Below are positions 59,973 through 64,000 of a DNA stretch of 64,000 nt, in pieces. Source of the stretch: PALSA-1006 sp963733265. Lineage in GTDB: Bacteria; Pseudomonadota; Gammaproteobacteria; Burkholderiales; Gallionellaceae. The stretch covers positions 682,001-746,000 of the forward strand of contig CAVTCF010000002.1 of the NCBI GenBank assembly GCA_963733265.1. The letters run 5' to 3'. A program made the translations under genes and the position numbers. How positions within the stretch are numbered: the first letter of the stretch is position 1; every line of letters starts with the position of its first letter. The notes below the pieces were generated by a model, which was given only the letters and a program-made list of their open reading frames with translations, ran no database searches and was not told the DNA's origin.

Positions 59973-62195
59973 TTAGCTGACAAACCCGATCTTCCCCGTT
60001 GCGCCACCTTTGACTTTGCACTCCTCCAGCAATTGCCGATATAGCTCTGCCGCAGTCGCTGGCACATCAAGTATAGAGAATTGGCGCGCGGCCACCGCAA
60101 AATCTCCCGGCGTTAGCTTGGTGATACTGCGTACGGGTTTTTCCCATTCGGCAGCAGTTGCACCGTCACCGCCAAGTCGCGTAAGTTCTTGTGTGAACAT
60201 TTCCCAGCACTGGTTTGGAGTTAGGTAATCGAATTTCACCTTGAAAGCAAAACGGCGCAGGCTGGCTAAATCAAGTTTTTCCATCAGGTTGGTGGTGCAT
60301 ACAAATATTCCGGTGAAGGCTTCCATCTGGGTGAGCAACTCGTTTACTTGCGTTACTTCCCAACTGTGTCGCGCGTCTCTACGGTCGGCAAGAAAGCTAT
60401 CAGCTTCATCAAGCACCAATACAGCTTCTTGTTGGCGTGCTTCAGCAAACATCTCGGCGATATTTTGCTCGGAGCCGCCAACCCACATACTGAGAATGTC
60501 CGATGCGCGTTTCAGGACACAAGGCATATCCAATTCATCAGCGATATGTCGTGCCAGTTCACTTTTTCCTGTCCCAGCCGGACCGTAGAAACAGAATGTG
60601 CCCTGGCGTTTTTTCTTCAAGCCTGCGATAACGCTCTCCATTGCCATGCCGGTATTGGCGAAACGCAAGTCGTAGCCGGTGTGCAAGGTATTGCGGGATG
60701 GCGTGCGTTTTTGCCCGAGCAGGGTTGTACTGCGATCCAGCGCCTGCTCAACAAGCCTCTGTGCGTGCTCATCATTATCGCCGCTGCTGATGCGCGCCAC
60801 TTTTGCAGCCCGTTCATATTGAGCGGGTGTCATGTGCTCGTTGGCAGCAATTTTGGCCAACCAAGTCTCCGGCGGATTGAATTGACCAAGATGGTGCCTC
60901 GCAATTTCCATGCGAACTTTTTGCGGTGGCACTGGAAAGCGAATGGAATAATCAAAGCGGCGCAAATATGCATGGTCAATATTGGCGTTGTTGGTTATCC
61001 ATATTGCCGGTGTAGCGTTGCGCTCCAACGTTCTGTTGACCCATGCCTTGCTTGATTTTTCGTCCCCCTCTTCTGACTGAATGCCGAACAAGGCACGCCA
61101 GCCGCCTTGGCTGGGAAATACATCTTCGATCTCGTCAAACATGAGCAACGAGTTTTCCTTTTGTGCCAGTATTCTTTGGCACAGGTTGTATGCCCGTAAT
61201 CGTTCAGTTCCGGCAATCGGATCGCCATCTTCATCGGAAAACGATATTTCGTATAAATCTGCCCCCAACTCTTTCGACAAGGCTTTTACAAATTCTGTCT
61301 TGCCTGTGCCGGGAATGCCGTACAGCAGTATGTTTGTTCCTTGCGCCCCTGATTGCAGTGCGCTTTCAAGATACTTTTTTAGCGTATCTGAATCTTTAGC
61401 CAAGTGAGGAAAATTTTGCGTTTGCAGGTTGGGGGCGCTGGTTCTAATTAGAAAGCGACTAACTAATGTTTCCATATTATCGTGCTGCTGGGTTAGTAAA
61501 CTATCCATTCCAGTCAATAGGTCGAGTCTGTCTTCCACGTTGTCATTGTGATTACTCAGTTTTATGAGTCCTGAGGCTCTTAATGTCGAATCCTGACGAA
61601 GCGCAGCCATCACGTCAGTTTTGGCTTGTCCGCTCAAATGGGAAATGATTTCGCCAAGTTCGCTTAACGATGTTTTGTGAAAGGTATTGCCAATGGCATC
61701 TTTAAAGGCACTAAATACGTGCATGACAGTGACAAAGCAAAGAATTGCCTTCTCGGCCTGATTCAATCCGATAGCTTGCCCAATCAAGTTGATGTTTTTG
61801 AATAGACCGAGTTCATCGCGCAGCGGCTGCTTACGAAAGTTAGCAAGCTCGGTTCTCATAATACGGGCGACAGTCGCATCGGTGTGTTTTACCGGTTTGC
61901 CATTAATCACGCATTGATCAATTTCATCTAAATTTTCATCAAAATCCTTTTTGCTATCTATACTGATTCCGGTAATTTGTTTGAATCCATCATCCTCAAT
62001 GATCCAGTGGCGTGTTGCATTGATTTTCTTATACCATCCAAGCGTCAGAGTAAGTTCAAGCAGCCAAGTCGCCAGCAATGGGCGGTAACCTTCAGACGCG
62101 GCTATTATTTGTTTACGCTTGCTTCCGGCGCCGGGAGTAAGAAAATCTGGGAAGTTGTTCATGGTATGTGCCCTTGGTTCATTGAAAGTGAGCAC
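59973..62195 (-). CDS. Double AAA+ ATPase linked to RtcB
   Basis: A 740-residue protein: an unrecognised N-terminal region (about 1-275), then two Cdc48/FtsH-like AAA+ modules. Module 1 has GIPGTGKT and LLMFDEIEDVF; module 2 has GPAGTGKS and VLVLDEADSFL, with likely arginine fingers in RRFDYSIRF and RRFAFKVKF. Such ATPases remodel protein or RNA-protein complexes. An ATG 11 codons in (MNNFPDF) is a possible alternative start. It precedes rtcB in the same operon; a role in delivering damaged RNA-protein complexes to the ligase is inference. Confidence 0.85.
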   Translation of the reverse strand: MLTFNEPRAHTMNNFPDFLTPGAGSKRKQIIAASEGYRPLLATWLLELTLTLGWYKKINATRHWIIEDDGFKQITGISIDSKKDFDENLDEIDQCVINGKPVKHTDATVARIMRTELANFRKQPLRDELGLFKNINLIGQAIGLNQAEKAILCFVTVMHVFSAFKDAIGNTFHKTSLSELGEIISHLSGQAKTDVMAALRQDSTLRASGLIKLSNHNDNVEDRLDLLTGMDSLLTQQHDNMETLVSRFLIRTSAPNLQTQNFPHLAKDSDTLKKYLESALQSGAQGTNILLYGIPGTGKTEFVKALSKELGADLYEISFSDEDGDPIAGTERLRAYNLCQRILAQKENSLLMFDEIEDVFPSQGGWRALFGIQSEEGDEKSSKAWVNRTLERNATPAIWITNNANIDHAYLRRFDYSIRFPVPPQKVRMEIARHHLGQFNPPETWLAKIAANEHMTPAQYERAAKVARISSGDNDEHAQRLVEQALDRSTTLLGQKRTPSRNTLHTGYDLRFANTGMAMESVIAGLKKKRQGTFCFYGPAGTGKSELARHIADELDMPCVLKRASDILSMWVGGSEQNIAEMFAEARQQEAVLVLDEADSFLADRRDARHSWEVTQVNELLTQMEAFTGIFVCTTNLMEKLDLASLRRFAFKVKFDYLTPNQCWEMFTQELTRLGGDGATAAEWEKPVRSITKLTPGDFAVAARQFSILDVPATAAELYRQLLEECKVKGGATGKIGFVS

Positions 62196-62236
62196 ATTAT
62201 AGAAAGCGCGTGCGTCATCTTATGACGCACTCAGTA

Positions 62237-62800
62237 CTATTTGTGATGTAAGCTAGCTACAGGCAGCAAGCCAGATTGCTCCTCGATCTTGATGTCCACA
62301 TACAAACTGCCAATGCGAAGCAAATCACGCCAATCCAAATAACAATGGTCGTAAAGCTGGTGGTACAGATAACAGTGACATTCTCCCGTAAAACATTGTC
62401 TTGATTCAGCGTGATTCACGTTGGTTCGGCCAAATCCCCACTCAATATCCAGTCGGCCATTCCTGATGGAGAAAAGTTCCTCAAATACCATCAGAATGCT
62501 GTCATCATCTTCGTCGTATTCAGGATCGTCTTCACGCAAATAGTAGGTGAGCACAAAGAACAGATTAAAATCCATCATCCAATCTGAAGGATCATTTACT
62601 CGCGCTCGAAATTCTTGAAGTTTGGCATCCATGATTGGCGAGTACTTGTCCTCAAGTTGACGCAGTTGATCATTCAAAGAGTGTAGCGATGCCTTCTCAT
62701 CACCGTTTAGCGAATCGTAATCTGTTCTCGGTGAATTCGTGTAACGCTCTTGCCATGCACGCATATTTTGGAAATAGTCGAATTCAGATTGAAATTTCAT
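62237..62800 (-). CDS. Hypothetical protein between PcfJ-like and AAA+ genes
   Basis: A 187-residue acidic soluble protein (DDPEYDEDDDSILMVFEELF, GFGRTNVNHAESRQCFTGECHCYLYHQLYDHCYLDW) with a His/Cys-rich patch that could bind metal. Its start overlaps the previous gene by 17 nt and it ends 41 nt before the AAA+ gene. Unrecognised. Confidence 0.65.
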   Translation of the reverse strand: MKFQSEFDYFQNMRAWQERYTNSPRTDYDSLNGDEKASLHSLNDQLRQLEDKYSPIMDAKLQEFRARVNDPSDWMMDFNLFFVLTYYLREDDPEYDEDDDSILMVFEELFSIRNGRLDIEWGFGRTNVNHAESRQCFTGECHCYLYHQLYDHCYLDWRDLLRIGSLYVDIKIEEQSGLLPVASLHHK

Positions 62801-63995
62801 TGTTTGCTCCTGTCACATCGTTGTACCATTGAACCAATACATCCAAGATGATAGCTAGTGGATCGGTTGAGTCATAAATTCGTTGTATCAGTTCCTGATT
62901 GTGTTTTCCCTTTAGTTGCGCCACTTTCCATAGACCGGTGCGATTGGTTAATTCTAAGGTGGCAATTCGCTCATTATTTGAGGAAGCGAGAACCGAGAAA
63001 ATACGAACATTTCCGCTGATGCAGTCATCCAAGTAAGTCACCACGCAGTGGTGCATCAATATAGATTCTTCTAACAATTGATGTGGCGTAATTAACGGGA
63101 TGAACTTGTAAATCTGATTGGGCTGAATAGCCGACAACCATTCTTCTGGGCGATCTGACACGAAACAAGTCCAACTTGGATATTCATCAATATATTCTTC
63201 ATACAATCCATAAGAATCTTGATGCAGGTGCCATTCTTCGCTTAATTTTTCCAGACAATTCCAGCCTTGCTTTATCTGGTTATTGTCCAAAACAGGTTTG
63301 GTCGCAACGAACCAGTCCAGCACAGAATAGAAATGGGGCAGATCATCATATTGAGTGGTCAATGGAATATCCCGTATTGCCGCTAAATACGATTTGCCAC
63401 CATCATCCATCCAAGAAAAATCATCGGTTTCAATTAAATGAAGATCGAATTCGTCAAAGTTCAACCTTGTCCTGAATCGTGGCGGCTTAATAAGCTCATC
63501 TCGATAGAGCTCAATTAATTGAATGGCCGACTGAGTTAGGATTAATGCGCTGGACAGTTTATTTACTGGCTCCCCTATTTCAAGAAATTGATCCAGCAAT
63601 TTATACCAGCCGTCATACAAAATAAAATCCCGCATTCTTGTTGCCTGCACAAAATGGTATCCATTTTCTTCGATGCATCTGAGACGAGCTAATATACAGA
63701 CAGTTTTGGATAATTCTGCCGTGACATGAGGTCGCCCAAAAGACGAATCTACATTTCGCTCCTGATCCATTTTGCTTAATAGCGCCTGAAGTTCGCTCTC
63801 ATAAAAACTCCATAGCTCATCATCTGACGGACAGCTTGTGCAGAGGACACTTATTTCTTCGCCTGAAAGGCGGAGAATTCGTTTGCGTCCGTTCTGACTG
63901 AATCCAGCCATGTTAAGCAATTTCTTGATTTCCAGAGAATCGTAAAGTCGCTTTCCTGCCGTATTCAGCTTTTTCATCGCCATCATGAAAGCCAT
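62784..63995 (-). CDS. PcfJ-like protein (start may lie beyond window)
   Basis: At least 403 residues. The C-terminal part contains the PcfJ-like segment: ITPHQLLEESILMHHCVVTYLDDCISGNVRIFSV, then IATLELTNRTGLWKVAQLKGKHNQ. PcfJ was named from a conjugative plasmid; the domain's biochemical role is unknown. The ATG at 63995 is five bases from the window edge and lacks a visible ribosome site, so the true start could be upstream. It is the first visible gene of the AAA+/RtcB/Sir2 operon. Confidence 0.75.
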   Translation of the reverse strand: MAFMMAMKKLNTAGKRLYDSLEIKKLLNMAGFSQNGRKRILRLSGEEISVLCTSCPSDDELWSFYESELQALLSKMDQERNVDSSFGRPHVTAELSKTVCILARLRCIEENGYHFVQATRMRDFILYDGWYKLLDQFLEIGEPVNKLSSALILTQSAIQLIELYRDELIKPPRFRTRLNFDEFDLHLIETDDFSWMDDGGKSYLAAIRDIPLTTQYDDLPHFYSVLDWFVATKPVLDNNQIKQGWNCLEKLSEEWHLHQDSYGLYEEYIDEYPSWTCFVSDRPEEWLSAIQPNQIYKFIPLITPHQLLEESILMHHCVVTYLDDCISGNVRIFSVLASSNNERIATLELTNRTGLWKVAQLKGKHNQELIQRIYDSTDPLAIILDVLVQWYNDVTGANNEISI

Positions 63996-64000
63996 ACGTG

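Overview
The window looks like a chromosome segment of an iron-oxidising betaproteobacterium, probably Gallionellaceae (Sideroxydans/Gallionella-like). The basis is an MtoAB-type outer-membrane electron conduit next to a complete Pel exopolysaccharide operon. This placement rests on gene content and protein resemblance only; no searches were run.

Layout. (1) 1-3564, minus strand: two small monohaem cytochromes c, a decahaem MtrA/MtoA-family cytochrome and an MtrB/MtoB/PioB-family barrel cut by the window edge. (2) 4105-5994: ppiD. (3) 6176-18448: complete pelABCDEFG, minus strand. (4) 18787-18817: a 31-nt tRNA-Asp 3'-end remnant that looks like an attachment site, followed by a tyrosine integrase. 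This appears to be the left edge of a genomic island that fills the rest of the window; the other edge was not found. (5) 19906-28100 is a decayed zone: the excisionase is split by an IS21-family element, a TacAT toxin-antitoxin pair is intact, a pabB-pabC fusion is split by an IS3 remnant, a DUF4160 gene is frameshifted, and there are fragments of a group II intron, an outer-membrane protein and a LuxR regulator. (6) 28103-32231 is a diversity-generating retroelement (DGR): an Ig-repeat/DUF1566 target with a variable repeat (VR), an accessory gene, a template repeat (TR), a reverse transcriptase and an Avd-like gene. All 17 TR/VR differences fall at template adenines. The reverse transcriptase is inverted relative to every other part. 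(7) 32467-46000: a small integrase, an AbiE system, regulators, an IHF-beta paralogue and many unrecognised small genes, some probably of plasmid or ICE origin. (8) 46021-63995 is a conflict and RNA-repair zone: a DUF2779 nuclease/WYL/cREC operon, a 5'-nucleotidase, UPF0175-DUF3368 and MazEF pairs, an HNH nuclease plus SF2 helicase pair, and an apparent seven-gene operon carrying PcfJ-like, AAA+, RtcB RNA ligase and Sir2 proteins.

How it works together. The left 18 kb is backbone physiology: extracellular electron uptake from Fe(II) and biofilm matrix export. The right 45 kb is an accessory region that combines a hypervariation device with several defence or addiction modules. The most unusual elements are the DGR with its inverted RT, the AAA+/RtcB/Sir2/PcfJ operon, the cREC/WYL/DUF2779 operon and the HNH-helicase pair.
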